From Lachnospiraceae bacterium (GTDB lineage Bacteria; Bacillota; Clostridia; Lachnospirales; Lachnospiraceae), in assembly GCA_015057865.1 (NCBI GenBank), contig SVDH01000011.1, positions 1 to 64,000 of the forward strand: a stretch of DNA of 64,000 nt, read 5' to 3'. Both the position numbers and the translations under genes were made by a program. Below the pieces are notes generated by a model, which did no database searches, was not told the origin of the DNA, and was given only the letters and a program-made list of their open reading frames with translations. This document shows positions 35,685 to 45,455 of this stretch, one piece after another. Numbering within the stretch: position 1 is the first letter of the stretch; every line of letters begins with the position of its first letter.

Positions 35685-38600
35685 TTAAGATAGCACAATG
35701 GTATCCCTGCAATCCGTTAAAAATAAGCGAATTACGTCAAAAATATCTCCATCCTGTTTCTGCCTCTGATACAGAAATGCCGGATGCTCTTTATCTGCCT
35801 GAAAACGGATCCTGTGATTCCACTTAGAAAGCAGTTCCGGGATTCTGGTCGGATCCACATCGGCCTGACCATACATCACAAATCGGATCTCATTATTCTG
35901 CTCCCTGATCTCCGTAAACCACGCATCATGCGCAAGTGCTTTGAGCATAGCTGCCGAAAGCAGGCGCTGCACCGGTTTCGGCGGTTCTCCGAACCGGTCG
36001 ATCAGTTCGTCAAGCATTTCATCCCGGTCTTCTTCATTTGTGATCGCCGCAATCCGCTTATAGATATCAAGTTTCTGATATTCATCCGGGATATATACTG
36101 CGGGAATATAAGCATCCTGATTGAGATCAAGCGCCGTTTCAAAATCAGGCGGCTTTTCCTCTCCCTTTGCCTCACTGACCGCTTCATGCAACAGCTTACA
36201 GTACAGATCATATCCAACCGCTTCCATATGACCGCTTTGCGCTTCCCCGAGAATGTTTCCTGCACCGCGGATCTCCAGATCCTTCATTGCGATCCGGAAT
36301 CCGCTGCCAAGCTCTGAAAAATCACGGATCGCAGCCAGCCGTTTTTCCGCTACTTCGCGCAGGATCTTCCCGCGACGATACATCAGGAACGCATAGGCAG
36401 TACGGTTCGAACGGCCGATTCTGCCACGCAGCTGATAGAGCTGTGAAAGTCCCATATTGTCCGCATCATGGATGATCATCGTATTGGCATTGGCAATGTC
36501 AAGACCTGTTTCAATAATGGTCGTGCTGACCAGCACATCGATCTCTCCATTGATAAAATCGATCATGATCTGTTCAAGCTGGCGCTCCGGCATCTGACCG
36601 TGTGCATAAGCCACCTCGGCATCCGGCAGAAGCTTTGCGATCCTGCCTGCCATATCCGCGATCTGGTTCACCCTGTTGAAAACATAAAAGACCTGACCGC
36701 CGCGGTTTAATTCTCTCCTTACTACCTCCCTGACCATTTCCTCATTGTATTCCATGATATAGGTCTGAACAGGGAACCGGTCCTCCGGCGGTTCTTCAAG
36801 GACACTCATATCCCGGATCCCCACAAGGCTCATATGCAGGGTGCGAGGGATCGGCGTTGCGGTCAGTGTCAGCACGTCCACGCTCTTTTTCATCTGCTTG
36901 ATCCGCTCTTTGTGCGTGACCCCGAAACGCTGCTCCTCATCTACGATCAAAAGGCCCAGATCTTTAAACGCCACATCCTTCGACAATACTCTGTGTGTGC
37001 CGATCACGATGTCAGCCGTACCTCTCTTTAAGCGCTCAATGGATGCCTTTTGCTGCGCAGGCGTACGGAAGCGGCATAAAAGCTCGACCGTCACCGGATA
37101 ATCCTTCATTCGCTGTACAAATGTATTGTAATGCTGCTGCGCAAGGATCGTCGTCGGCACCAGAAAAACGACCTGCTTGTTTTCCTGCACAGCCTTAAAC
37201 GCCGCCCGGATGGCTACCTCGGTTTTTCCGTACCCGACATCGCCGCAGATCAGGCGGTCCATGATCTTTTTGCTTTCCATATCCGCTTTTGTATCAGCGA
37301 TCGCTGTCAGCTGATCTGACGTTTCTTCATATGGAAACTGTTCTTCAAACTCTTTTTGCCAGACGGTATCCGGCTCATACTGATACCCTTCCGTCTGCTG
37401 CCTGATCGCATAGAGTTCAACAAGTTCCTGCGCAATCTCCCCGACTGCTTTCTCTACACGGGAACGCGTCCGCTTCCATTCTTTTCCGTTCAGCTTGTTT
37501 AAGCGCGGTTTTTTTGCATCCTGTCCGGCATATTTCTGAATCACGTCAAGCTGTGTGGCAAGGACATACAGATTGTCGCCCTGCGCATACTCGATCTTCA
37601 TAAAATCCTTGATGATATGATCGATCTCGATTTTCTCTATGCCGCGATAAATGCCGAGTCCGTAGTTTTCATGAACAACATAATCGCCCGGATGGAGCTC
37701 TGCAAAATCCCGGATCCCTGCTCCGTCGTAACGTTTTTTTCTTTTCTTTTTTCGTTTTGCGCCAAACAGATCCGTCTCTGTCAGAACAACGAAGCCGGCA
37801 TCCGGCCAGGAAAACCCGTTTTTCAGATTTCCTCCGGTCACCATGATCTCTCCGGGCAAAAGCGCACGATCCAGATCATCCGAATAAAAAGCCGTCACGC
37901 CTTCATCCGTCAGCTCCTGCGCCATACGCTTCGCCCTCGTTCCCGAGCTGCATAGCAGCAGTGTCCGGAAGCGCTCTTTCCGATAGCTCTTTAAATCTTT
38001 CAGAAGCTGTGGGAAGTTTTTCTGATAAGAGCTGACCGAACGCACCTGCAGATAATAACTTTCCGCAAACGCAATCCCTTCTGCTTTTGCATTGATCGTC
38101 GCAATGCCTGCGCCCTTCATTGCTGAGAGCTTTGCCGTGATCTGCTCCGGCAAAAACAGAAGATCCATCTGTCCCGGAATGGCATATCCCTTCTCAAGAC
38201 GCTGTGCCATGCCCTCTGAAAATTCCTGATACGCGTTTTTTAACAGCTGCATGCATCGCTGCGGTTCATCAATGAAGATCCTGTCGTTCAAATCAAAATA
38301 CTGCAGGATACTGACGGACGCACTGTCCGTTCCATCAATATAAAAATAGGGAAGATATCCTTCTGCCGCATCCATGCTTTTCAGTTCGATCAGCCGGTCT
38401 TCCAAAAACGAAACCGCTTCCCTGATCTGCCACGCTTCTTCTGTCTTCATGTCTTTCCGGAATGAATCGTAACGCAGATCAGCATCTTTTTTCAGACGTA
38501 TAAACCCTTCCGAAATCTCATCCGGGCTCAGGATCACTTCTCCGGCCGGAAAAACCGTGAATTCCGTAAGTGTCTCGATCGACCGCTGCGTCTCCGGCGA

Positions 38601-39224
38601 AAAGGAGCGGATCGAATCCACCTCATCCCCCCATAGCTCGATGCGGACCGGCACCGGATCCGTCATCGGAAATACATCCAGTATGCCGCCTCTGACTGCA
38701 AACTGTCCCGGCTGCTCTGTCTGATACTCTCTGCTATATCCCATTTTGACCAGGTCTTCCAGCAGCTGTTCAAAATCAAGTGTATCCCCTTCCCGGATCG
38801 TCAGACAGACACTCCGCACTCTGTCTGGAGAAGGCAGACGGGACAGCAGTGCATCAAACGTTGTTACGACCACAGGGTTGGATCCTGTAAGCAATGCTTC
38901 GATCGTCTTCATTCGCTCTTTTGTGAGCGCGTTCCCTCTGATGTCCGACTGATAGAAAAGAATATCCTTTGCCGGAAAAAAGAGTACCTCATCGTCCTGA
39001 TCTTTCCGAAAAAAACGATAAGCGTCCACGATCTCTCGTGCACGCTGCTCCTCATAAGTTATAATCAGGTTTTTTCCGTAATCCTGCCCCAATGCATTCA
39101 TCAGATGCGGTTTCGCCGCATCGGTCACGCCGGACACAAAAAGAAGACCGGAGTCTTTCTGTAGATGGTCCTGTATCTCTTCGTACGGCTTAAGCTGTTC
39201 TAAGGGCTCCAGAAATATTTTCAT
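35685..39224 (-). CDS. mfd: Transcription-repair coupling factor Mfd
   Basis: 1179 residues, full length. It contains the UvrB-like N-terminal module (about 1-350, including RGGILDVFPM), the RNA polymerase-interaction domain (about 500-570: HPGDYVVHENYGLGIYRGIEK), the RecG-like translocase with GDVGYGKTEVAIRAAF, VDEEQRFGV and TATPIPRTLHMS, the TRG region, and the C-terminal regulatory domain. It removes stalled RNA polymerase at lesions. It follows pth with a gap of about 17 bases, a common Firmicutes order (pth-mfd). Confidence 0.97.
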   Translation of the reverse strand: MKIFLEPLEQLKPYEEIQDHLQKDSGLLFVSGVTDAAKPHLMNALGQDYGKNLIITYEEQRAREIVDAYRFFRKDQDDEVLFFPAKDILFYQSDIRGNALTKERMKTIEALLTGSNPVVVTTFDALLSRLPSPDRVRSVCLTIREGDTLDFEQLLEDLVKMGYSREYQTEQPGQFAVRGGILDVFPMTDPVPVRIELWGDEVDSIRSFSPETQRSIETLTEFTVFPAGEVILSPDEISEGFIRLKKDADLRYDSFRKDMKTEEAWQIREAVSFLEDRLIELKSMDAAEGYLPYFYIDGTDSASVSILQYFDLNDRIFIDEPQRCMQLLKNAYQEFSEGMAQRLEKGYAIPGQMDLLFLPEQITAKLSAMKGAGIATINAKAEGIAFAESYYLQVRSVSSYQKNFPQLLKDLKSYRKERFRTLLLCSSGTRAKRMAQELTDEGVTAFYSDDLDRALLPGEIMVTGGNLKNGFSWPDAGFVVLTETDLFGAKRKKKRKKRYDGAGIRDFAELHPGDYVVHENYGLGIYRGIEKIEIDHIIKDFMKIEYAQGDNLYVLATQLDVIQKYAGQDAKKPRLNKLNGKEWKRTRSRVEKAVGEIAQELVELYAIRQQTEGYQYEPDTVWQKEFEEQFPYEETSDQLTAIADTKADMESKKIMDRLICGDVGYGKTEVAIRAAFKAVQENKQVVFLVPTTILAQQHYNTFVQRMKDYPVTVELLCRFRTPAQQKASIERLKRGTADIVIGTHRVLSKDVAFKDLGLLIVDEEQRFGVTHKERIKQMKKSVDVLTLTATPIPRTLHMSLVGIRDMSVLEEPPEDRFPVQTYIMEYNEEMVREVVRRELNRGGQVFYVFNRVNQIADMAGRIAKLLPDAEVAYAHGQMPERQLEQIMIDFINGEIDVLVSTTIIETGLDIANANTMIIHDADNMGLSQLYQLRGRIGRSNRTAYAFLMYRRGKILREVAEKRLAAIRDFSELGSGFRIAMKDLEIRGAGNILGEAQSGHMEAVGYDLYCKLLHEAVSEAKGEEKPPDFETALDLNQDAYIPAVYIPDEYQKLDIYKRIAAITNEEDRDEMLDELIDRFGEPPKPVQRLLSAAMLKALAHDAWFTEIREQNNEIRFVMYGQADVDPTRIPELLSKWNHRIRFQADKEHPAFLYQRQKQDGDIFDVIRLFLTDCRDTIVLS

Positions 39225-39241
39225 TCCGCTCTTCGCTTCTT

Positions 39242-39820
39242 TCAGTCTGTATGGTTTTTCCGGTTAAACCGGTTCATTGCCTCATCTGTTCTGCCTGCAG
39301 CCAGAAGTTCTACTGCCTGCACTGCATTTTCGATCCCTTCATCGATCTCTTTTCGTTCTTCTCTCGAGAACCGTGAAAGCACATGGCTTACCTGGTCCCT
39401 TCCCAAAGGAACCTCTCCGACACCGATCCGGATCCTGTTAAACTTTTCTGTTCCCAGATGCTGGATGATGTTTTTTATGCCGTTATGGCCCCCGGCACTG
39501 CCTTTTGTTCGAATACGAAGCTGACCCGGAGGCAGATGGATGTCATCATACAGGATGATCACCTCTGTCTCCGGATCTAACTTATAGAACTGCACCAGAT
39601 TCCCAATGCTTTCTCCCGACAGATTCATATACGTCTGCGGCTTAACCAGTAGTACTTTCTGTCCTGCTATCATACCGCTTCCTGTTAATGCTTTGGCTTC
39701 TTTGCGGCAGATACGGATTCCATAGGTATCGGCAACACGATCAATCGTATCAAATCCGATGTTGTGTCTTGTTTTTTTGTAACGTATGGTCGGATTTCCA
39801 AGTCCGGCGATCAGAATCAT
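39242..39820 (-). CDS. pth: Peptidyl-tRNA hydrolase
   Basis: 192 residues. It recycles peptidyl-tRNA released from ribosomes. The catalytic His is in GLGNPTIRYKKTRHNIGFDTID (about residue 20); KPQTYMNLSGESI and LPPGQLRIRTKGSAGGHNGIKNI are family motifs. It starts 2 bases after the spoVG stop codon. Confidence 0.96.
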   Translation of the reverse strand: MILIAGLGNPTIRYKKTRHNIGFDTIDRVADTYGIRICRKEAKALTGSGMIAGQKVLLVKPQTYMNLSGESIGNLVQFYKLDPETEVIILYDDIHLPPGQLRIRTKGSAGGHNGIKNIIQHLGTEKFNRIRIGVGEVPLGRDQVSHVLSRFSREERKEIDEGIENAVQAVELLAAGRTDEAMNRFNRKNHTD

Positions 39821-39822
39821 AT

Positions 39823-40095
39823 TTATTCGTTGTCTTCCTCTGCAAGCATTTCACTATATTTCATCATGATCAGGTCCTGAATATACTGTCTCGTTTCTGA
39901 GTTGATCGGATGCGCAACATCCCGGTACTCCCCTTCCGCGTTTCTACGGCTGGGCATCGCGATGAAAAGCCCCTTCTCTCCTTCGATGATTTTGATGTCA
40001 TGAACTGCAAATGCGTCCTCGATCGTAATGGAGACGACGGCTTTCATTTTCCCCTCTTTTTCGATCTTACGAATTCTAACATCAGTAATATTCAT
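39823..40095 (-). CDS. spoVG: SpoVG family RNA/DNA-binding regulator
   Basis: 90 residues. It shows [37 protein letters not shown] and [21 protein letters not shown], the conserved SpoVG core. It is a global regulator in Firmicutes, present also in non-sporulating species, so it is no proof of sporulation. Its ATG follows AGAGAGGTT. It sits between glgD and pth. Confidence 0.95.
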   Translation of the reverse strand: MNITDVRIRKIEKEGKMKAVVSITIEDAFAVHDIKIIEGEKGLFIAMPSRRNAEGEYRDVAHPINSETRQYIQDLIMMKYSEMLAEEDNE

Positions 40096-40153
40096 TTTTT
40101 TAACCTCTCTTTGCAGAGACGGAAACGTGCGATGTCCCCCCTTTTCACTTCAC

Positions 40154-41272
40154 CTAAATCACGTACCGCTCATTGTGTTCCGAAACAACTTTTACCTTAT
40201 CTTCCCCACAAAGAAAAGTATTCGCCCGTATAGTATCTCTGCTTTCAACGATACAGTTCTCAATGTGAGTATTGTCCCCAATATAAACATCATTTAAGAT
40301 GATGGAATTCTTGATCACACAGTTTTTCCCCACAAAAACCTGTTTGAACAATACCGAGTTCTCTACTTTTCCATTGATGATACAGCCGCTTGACACGAGC
40401 GAATTCGTCACATCGGAACCACTGTTGTATTTCGCAGGTGCCAGATCATCAACTTTCGAGTAAATATTCGGTTCCTCCCTGAAGAAATAGTTCCTTACTT
40501 CCGACTGGAGGAAATCCATATTGGTCTGATAATAGGAGTCTACCGTCGCGATGTTTCTCCAATAGCTGTCTAACTTGTAACCATAGATCCTTTTCAGATT
40601 TTTATAACGGATCAGTATGTCATTTACAAAGTCGTAACGGTGCTCCTGAATGCTCTTTTCGATCATCTCTATGAGCTGACGACGTCTGATGACATATATC
40701 CCTGTTGAAATCGTGTTTGACTGCGGTACCATCGGTTTCTCTTCAAACTCGATGATCCGTGAATCTTCATTCATCTTTACCACACCGAAACGACTGACAT
40801 CTTCACTCGCCGGCATGTCTTTACACACAACAGTGATGTCCGCATTCTTCTCGATATGATAATCAAGAACTTTGTTATAGTCAAGCTTATATACACAATC
40901 TCCTGCAGCAATTATTACATATGGCTCATGACTTCTCTTCAAAAAGTCCAAATTCTGCGCGATCGCATCTGCTGTTCCCTGATACCACATGGTATTATCC
41001 TGCGTAACTGTAGGATTGAAAACATACAAACCGCCCTGCTTTCTTCCGAAGTTCCACCACTTTGAAGAACTCAGGTGCTCATTCAATGATCTTGCGTTGT
41101 ACTGTGTCAGCACTGCAACACGCTGTACACGTGAATTGGTCATGTTACTCAACGCAAAATCGATACAACGGTAACTTCCTGCTACGGGCATTGCCGGTAT
41201 CGCGCGCTTTGCAGAAAGCTCTTTCATCCGATAATTATTGCCGCCGGCAAGTATAATTCCTAATGCTTTCAT
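40154..41272 (-). CDS. glgD: ADP-glucose pyrophosphorylase regulatory-type subunit GlgD
   Basis: 372 residues. It shows the nucleotidyltransferase fold and a C-terminal left-handed beta-helix with hexapeptide repeats ([30 protein letters not shown]). Compared with GlgC it has [16 protein letters not shown] instead of the full GGxGxRLxxLT motif, as expected for GlgD, which is weakly active alone and enhances GlgC. The gene overlaps glgC by 4 bases (ATGA), giving equal expression. Confidence 0.95.
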   Translation of the reverse strand: MKALGIILAGGNNYRMKELSAKRAIPAMPVAGSYRCIDFALSNMTNSRVQRVAVLTQYNARSLNEHLSSSKWWNFGRKQGGLYVFNPTVTQDNTMWYQGTADAIAQNLDFLKRSHEPYVIIAAGDCVYKLDYNKVLDYHIEKNADITVVCKDMPASEDVSRFGVVKMNEDSRIIEFEEKPMVPQSNTISTGIYVIRRRQLIEMIEKSIQEHRYDFVNDILIRYKNLKRIYGYKLDSYWRNIATVDSYYQTNMDFLQSEVRNYFFREEPNIYSKVDDLAPAKYNSGSDVTNSLVSSGCIINGKVENSVLFKQVFVGKNCVIKNSIILNDVYIGDNTHIENCIVESRDTIRANTFLCGEDKVKVVSEHNERYVI

Positions 41273-42540
41273 ACGTTGTCACCTGCCTTTACGATATATT
41301 CTCCGGACGCAAGCAATTCATCCGGATAATCACTGAGGTCTGTAGCTCCTGCGATCGTCGTATTCTTGCCGATCTTAACATCTGACGGGATAACGGAGTT
41401 CTCTCCTATGGTCACCAGTCCGAATGTATAAATGCTGTCATTCAGCTTGCTCGGTACTTCCTCACCGACGCCCATCTGAACATGATCGCCGATCACAGTT
41501 CCCTCTGCAATAATACCTTTTTCAATTGTAACGCCTTCTCCGATGGTAACGCCTTCCATGATAATGGAATCCCGGATCACGCTGCCTTTGCCGATACGTA
41601 CATTGGATCCGATAACGGAACTGTATATTTTTCCGTCAATCTCGCACCCTTCGCCGATGATCGCTTTATCGATATGTGAATCCGGCGAAATATACTGCGG
41701 CGCGATCACATCACTCTTCGTATAGATCTTCCAGTAATCTTCATACAGATTGAATACCGGGATCAGATCAATCAACTCCATATTGGCTTCCCAATAGGAC
41801 TTCAGCGTTCCGACATCCTTCCAGTATCCGGTATACTCATATGCAAAGATCCGCTCTCCTTTTTCATGGCAGTACGGGATCACATGCATACCGAAATCGC
41901 AGTTTTCCACATCCTCATTTGCCAGGAGTGCTTCTTTTAACTTGTCCCAACTGAAGATGTAAATACCCATGGAAGCCAGATTGCTCTTTGGCTCTTTCGG
42001 CTTTTCCTGGAATTCATTGATCTTACCATTGTCATCTGTTACAACGATTCCAAACCGGCTTGCTTCTTCCATCGGAACCGGCATAACAGCGATCGTAAGA
42101 TCTGCATTGTTCTTTTTATGGTAATCCAGCATCAGTTCATAATCCATCTTGTAGATATGATCTCCTGAGAGGATCAGAACATATTCCGGATTATAATTAT
42201 CAATATAATTGATATTCTGATAAATCGCATTGGCAGTACCGGAAAACCAGGCGCTTCCGCTCTTCTTTTCGTAAGGAGAAAGTACCGTCACGCCACCGTG
42301 GTTTCTGTCCAGGTCCCACGGAATTCCGATACCGATATGTGTGTTCAGCTGAAGCGGCTGATACTGTGTCAGAACACCTACCGTATCCACTCCGGAATTA
42401 ATACAGTTACTGAGCGGGAAATCGATGATCCGGTACTTTCCACCGAATGCCACCGCGGGTTTGGCAACCTTTGTTGTCAAAACTCCGAGTCTGCTTCCCT
42501 GTCCTCCGGCCAGCAACATCGCGACCATTTCTTTTCGCAT
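41269..42540 (-). CDS. glgC: Glucose-1-phosphate adenylyltransferase GlgC
   Basis: 423 residues. It makes ADP-glucose, the donor for glycogen. It shows [21 protein letters not shown] (nucleotide loop), [26 protein letters not shown] and a C-terminal beta-helix domain. It has its own promoter (42603-42632) and GGGGTGAG before the ATG. It is the first gene of glgC-glgD; glycogen synthase is not in the window. Confidence 0.96.
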   Translation of the reverse strand: MRKEMVAMLLAGGQGSRLGVLTTKVAKPAVAFGGKYRIIDFPLSNCINSGVDTVGVLTQYQPLQLNTHIGIGIPWDLDRNHGGVTVLSPYEKKSGSAWFSGTANAIYQNINYIDNYNPEYVLILSGDHIYKMDYELMLDYHKKNNADLTIAVMPVPMEEASRFGIVVTDDNGKINEFQEKPKEPKSNLASMGIYIFSWDKLKEALLANEDVENCDFGMHVIPYCHEKGERIFAYEYTGYWKDVGTLKSYWEANMELIDLIPVFNLYEDYWKIYTKSDVIAPQYISPDSHIDKAIIGEGCEIDGKIYSSVIGSNVRIGKGSVIRDSIIMEGVTIGEGVTIEKGIIAEGTVIGDHVQMGVGEEVPSKLNDSIYTFGLVTIGENSVIPSDVKIGKNTTIAGATDLSDYPDELLASGEYIVKAGDNV

Positions 42541-42602
42541 AATGACTCACCCCGATTCTTAAGTATAAATAATTGCGAAACACGACCTCTTAAATTTTAC
42601 CA

Positions 42603-42632
42603 ATTATACCATATCCGCAACTGACAGCACAA
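42603..42632 (-). promoter_or_regulatory. glgC promoter
   Basis: Minus-strand TTGTGC (42632-42627), 18-bp spacer, TATAAT (42608-42603). Confidence 0.7.
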
Positions 42633-42673
42633 CACTTTTATAACAACTTTCGTTTTTATATTTTTTGCCGTCC

Positions 42674-42732
42674 TTTACAAATCCTCACGATTTGATATAC
42701 TTATTTCTGCCTGGAATCATTTCAGGCAGAAA
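42674..42732 (+). promoter_or_regulatory. murC promoter and 5' leader hairpin
   Basis: TTTACA (42674-42679), 16-bp spacer, TATACT (42696-42701). The predicted transcript begins with a perfect 10-bp hairpin, TTTCTGCCTG (42704-42713) with CAGGCAGAAA (42723-42732), which may stabilise the mRNA 5' end. Confidence 0.65.
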
Positions 42733-42779
42733 CTGATTATTTTTTGAACGAATTATTTCATTTATATAAGGGGATTCAT

Positions 42780-44159
42780 ATGTACAAAATAGACTTTTCC
42801 AAACCCTGTCATGCACATTTGATCGGCATTGGCGGCAGCAGTATGAGCGGTCTTGCAGAATATCTGCTCCAGAAGGGATTCACCGTTTCCGGTTCTGACC
42901 GTGACCTGAATGCTTCTACGAAAAAGCTCGAAGCACACGGTGCAAAGATCTTGCTTGGTCAGAGCGCTGACAATATCACAGATGACATCGATTTCGTGAT
43001 CTATACTGCCGCGATCCATCCTGACAACCCGGAGTATCACGCCGCGGAAACCGCCGGCATCCCGATGCTCTCCCGCGCGCAGTTCCTCGGTCAGATGATG
43101 GCGCAGCATCATGATTCCTTTGCCGTCAGCGGCACACACGGGAAGACAACTACGACATCCATGATCGCGCACATCCTGCTTGAAGCAGACACCGATCCGA
43201 CGATCTCCATCGGTGGGAAGCTCGATGCGATCGGCGGGAATATCCGGTCCGGTGAATCTGATGTATTTCTGGTAGAAGCATGCGAATATACGAACAGCTT
43301 CCTTGAACTGCATCCGATGTACTCCATCATTCTGGATATCGAAGAGGATCATCCGGATTTCTTTAAGGATCTGGCGGACATCCGCAATTCTTTCCGTCTG
43401 TTTTTGGAGAACACCCATCCGGACGGAGCTGTGATCTTAAACAGCGAGATCCCGGATCCGGAGGAGCTGACCCAAAATGTAGATGCGAAGACGATCTTCT
43501 ACGGGCTTTCCGGAAATGAAGCCTATACAGCCCGCAATATTACATATAATGAAAACGGATTTGCTGCCTTTACGATCGTGATCGACGGCAAGGATGCAGG
43601 TGACGTACAGCTCAACATTCCGGGAGAACATAATGTTGCCAATGCATTGGCTGCCATCGCTGCAACACATCAGTTTGGCATTGCCGTGGAAGATATGATC
43701 CGGGGACTTGAAAGTTTTGGAGGCGCGATCCGCCGGTTCCAGCACAGAGGTGTATGGAACGGTGTAACGATCATGGACGACTATGCGCATCATCCGACAG
43801 AGATCCGCGTTACACTTGAAGCTGCTCGGAATGTCCCGCACAACAGACTGATCGCTGTCTTCCAGCCGTTTACTTATTCCAGAACAAAGGCATACTGGCA
43901 GGATTTCATCGACGCATTAAGTCTCGCCGATCTGGTCATCCTGCCGGATGTCATGGCTGCCAGAGAGACCGATACCTTAGGTGTCCGCTCCGAAGATCTG
44001 GCTGCCGATATCATGAAAGCCGGCACAGAATGCTATCATGTGGCGACTTTCCCGGAAATTGAAAAATTTCTTGAAAAAAAATCTATGAACAATGACCTGT
44101 TGATAACTATGGGTTGCGGAGATGTCTATCGTTTGGCGGATCTTCTGGTAGGCGAATGA
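42780..44159 (+). CDS. murC: UDP-N-acetylmuramate-L-alanine ligase MurC
   Basis: 459 residues. It adds L-alanine to UDP-MurNAc. It shows HLIGIGGSSMSGLAEYL (N-terminal nucleotide fold), SGTHGKTTTTSMIAHIL (ATP loop), LVEACEYTNSFL and DDYAHHPTEIRVTL. The start at 42780 follows AAGGGG; an in-frame TTG at 42744 lacks a site. It is a single gene with its own promoter, divergent from glgC. Confidence 0.96.
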   Translation: MYKIDFSKPCHAHLIGIGGSSMSGLAEYLLQKGFTVSGSDRDLNASTKKLEAHGAKILLGQSADNITDDIDFVIYTAAIHPDNPEYHAAETAGIPMLSRAQFLGQMMAQHHDSFAVSGTHGKTTTTSMIAHILLEADTDPTISIGGKLDAIGGNIRSGESDVFLVEACEYTNSFLELHPMYSIILDIEEDHPDFFKDLADIRNSFRLFLENTHPDGAVILNSEIPDPEELTQNVDAKTIFYGLSGNEAYTARNITYNENGFAAFTIVIDGKDAGDVQLNIPGEHNVANALAAIAATHQFGIAVEDMIRGLESFGGAIRRFQHRGVWNGVTIMDDYAHHPTEIRVTLEAARNVPHNRLIAVFQPFTYSRTKAYWQDFIDALSLADLVILPDVMAARETDTLGVRSEDLAADIMKAGTECYHVATFPEIEKFLEKKSMNNDLLITMGCGDVYRLADLLVGE

Positions 44160-44161
44160 TC

Positions 44162-44267
44162 TTATCCACACTATCCACAGTCCGGATGTCTCAAATTTCT
44201 CATTCAGGCTGTGGATATTTTATACCCGAGTTCTGGGCATTTGCGGCAGTTTTCCACATTATCCACA
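44162..44267. promoter_or_regulatory. Cluster of five DnaA boxes upstream of dnaD-dnaI
   Basis: Two perfect TTATCCACA boxes occur at 44162-44170 and 44259-44267. One-mismatch boxes are CTATCCACA (44171-44179, abutting the first), ATATCCACA on the minus strand (44218-44210) and TTTTCCACA (44250-44258, abutting the last). All lie in the 217-base gap before the dnaD-like gene. They probably bind DnaA to regulate the helicase-loading genes or to serve as a DnaA titration or secondary site. Confidence 0.85.
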
Positions 44268-44376
44268 ATTTGAAAACGTGTTAAAAATGCCGGTTTTTCC
44301 GATGTTTTTGCCCTTTTCACTTTTGATCTGATGTGGTACACTCTTCATGCTATCAAGAGGAAAGGAAGGAAGTCCC

Positions 44377-45444
44377 ATGGGTAAAATCCAGCTCTATAAA
44401 GATCAGGCATCCTATGTGACAGATGTCCCAAACATTTTCATAGATCGTTATATGACCCGTGCAAACGGTGAATACGTAAAAGTCTTTCTGTACCTGCTTC
44501 GCTGTATGAACAAGCCGCAGGCTGATTTTTCGATCACCGGATTTGCGGATCATTTTGACTATACGGAATCTGATGTTCTTCGTGCCCTGCGCTACTGGGA
44601 GAAGGGAAAACTCCTCCGTCTGGAATATGATTCGGAAAATGCGCTGTCCGGTATCTGTATCCTTGAGGAAGCTTTTTTACCGGACCGCGTCGCAGAGACT
44701 GAGGCTGCTCTGGATCGTTCTGCCTATGCCGGCACGAGCACTCCCGTTCGCACGGATGCATTGCCGGAAACAAAAAGCCGGGAATACTCTCCTGCCGAGA
44801 TCAGCCGCTTCTGCGAAGAATCCGACATTGCCGAGATGATCTTTGTGTCAGAACAGTATCTGGGGCGGAACTTGAGTCCGACGGATCTGAATCATATCTT
44901 CTATTGGTATGATCAACTGCATTTTTCCGTTGACCTGATCGAATACCTGATCGAACACTGTGTATCAAGAGAGCATACCAGTTTTTATTATATGAACCGT
45001 ATTGCCGAAGACCTGGCATCCAGAAACATCCAGGATGTTGATGTCGCGAAAGAAGCGCTCAGACAAAGCTCTGAGATCTATCAGACGGTCTTCCGTGCCT
45101 TTGGCATCCGCGGCCGCAGCATCACACCTGTTGAGCAGGAATACATCACGCGCTGGTCAGATGTGATGGGCTTTTCTCTGGAAATGATCGAGGAAGCCTG
45201 CAAACGCACGATCCAATCCGCGCACGAACCGAGTTTCCCGTATGCGGATTCCATTTTAAAGAACTGGAAGAAAAAGGGCATCACCACGTTGGTTGCCGTA
45301 CGCAAATCAGACGAGCTCTTCCGGAAGGAAAAGCAGAGCAAGGAACAGGCTGCGGTAAAGCCCACGAACTTTTCCAATTTCAGGCAGAGAAATACAGACT
45401 ACGACGCGCTTGAACAGGAACTGATCAAGCGTTCGATGCAGTAA
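44377..45444 (+). CDS. DnaD-domain replication initiation protein
   Basis: 356 residues. The N-terminal winged helix (about 25-100: MTRANGEYVKVFLYLLRCM, HFDYTESDVLRALRYWEKGKL) resembles DnaD/DnaB of Firmicutes. A DnaD/DnaB_2-like helical domain covers about 145-215 and a second about 230-310, ending with YADSILKNWKKKGITT, the YxxxIxxxW motif of DnaD domains. It helps recruit the helicase loader to DnaA-opened DNA. The start at 44377 follows AGGAAGG. The next gene, 11 bases away, is the DnaI/DnaC-like loader. Confidence 0.9.
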   Translation: MGKIQLYKDQASYVTDVPNIFIDRYMTRANGEYVKVFLYLLRCMNKPQADFSITGFADHFDYTESDVLRALRYWEKGKLLRLEYDSENALSGICILEEAFLPDRVAETEAALDRSAYAGTSTPVRTDALPETKSREYSPAEISRFCEESDIAEMIFVSEQYLGRNLSPTDLNHIFYWYDQLHFSVDLIEYLIEHCVSREHTSFYYMNRIAEDLASRNIQDVDVAKEALRQSSEIYQTVFRAFGIRGRSITPVEQEYITRWSDVMGFSLEMIEEACKRTIQSAHEPSFPYADSILKNWKKKGITTLVAVRKSDELFRKEKQSKEQAAVKPTNFSNFRQRNTDYDALEQELIKRSMQ

Positions 45445-45455
45445 CGGAGGATCGC

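Noticed and set aside
44160..44376. Primary chromosome origin oriC
   Set aside because: dnaA and dnaN are not adjacent and no clear AT-rich unwinding element was identified; a regulatory or secondary DnaA site is more likely.
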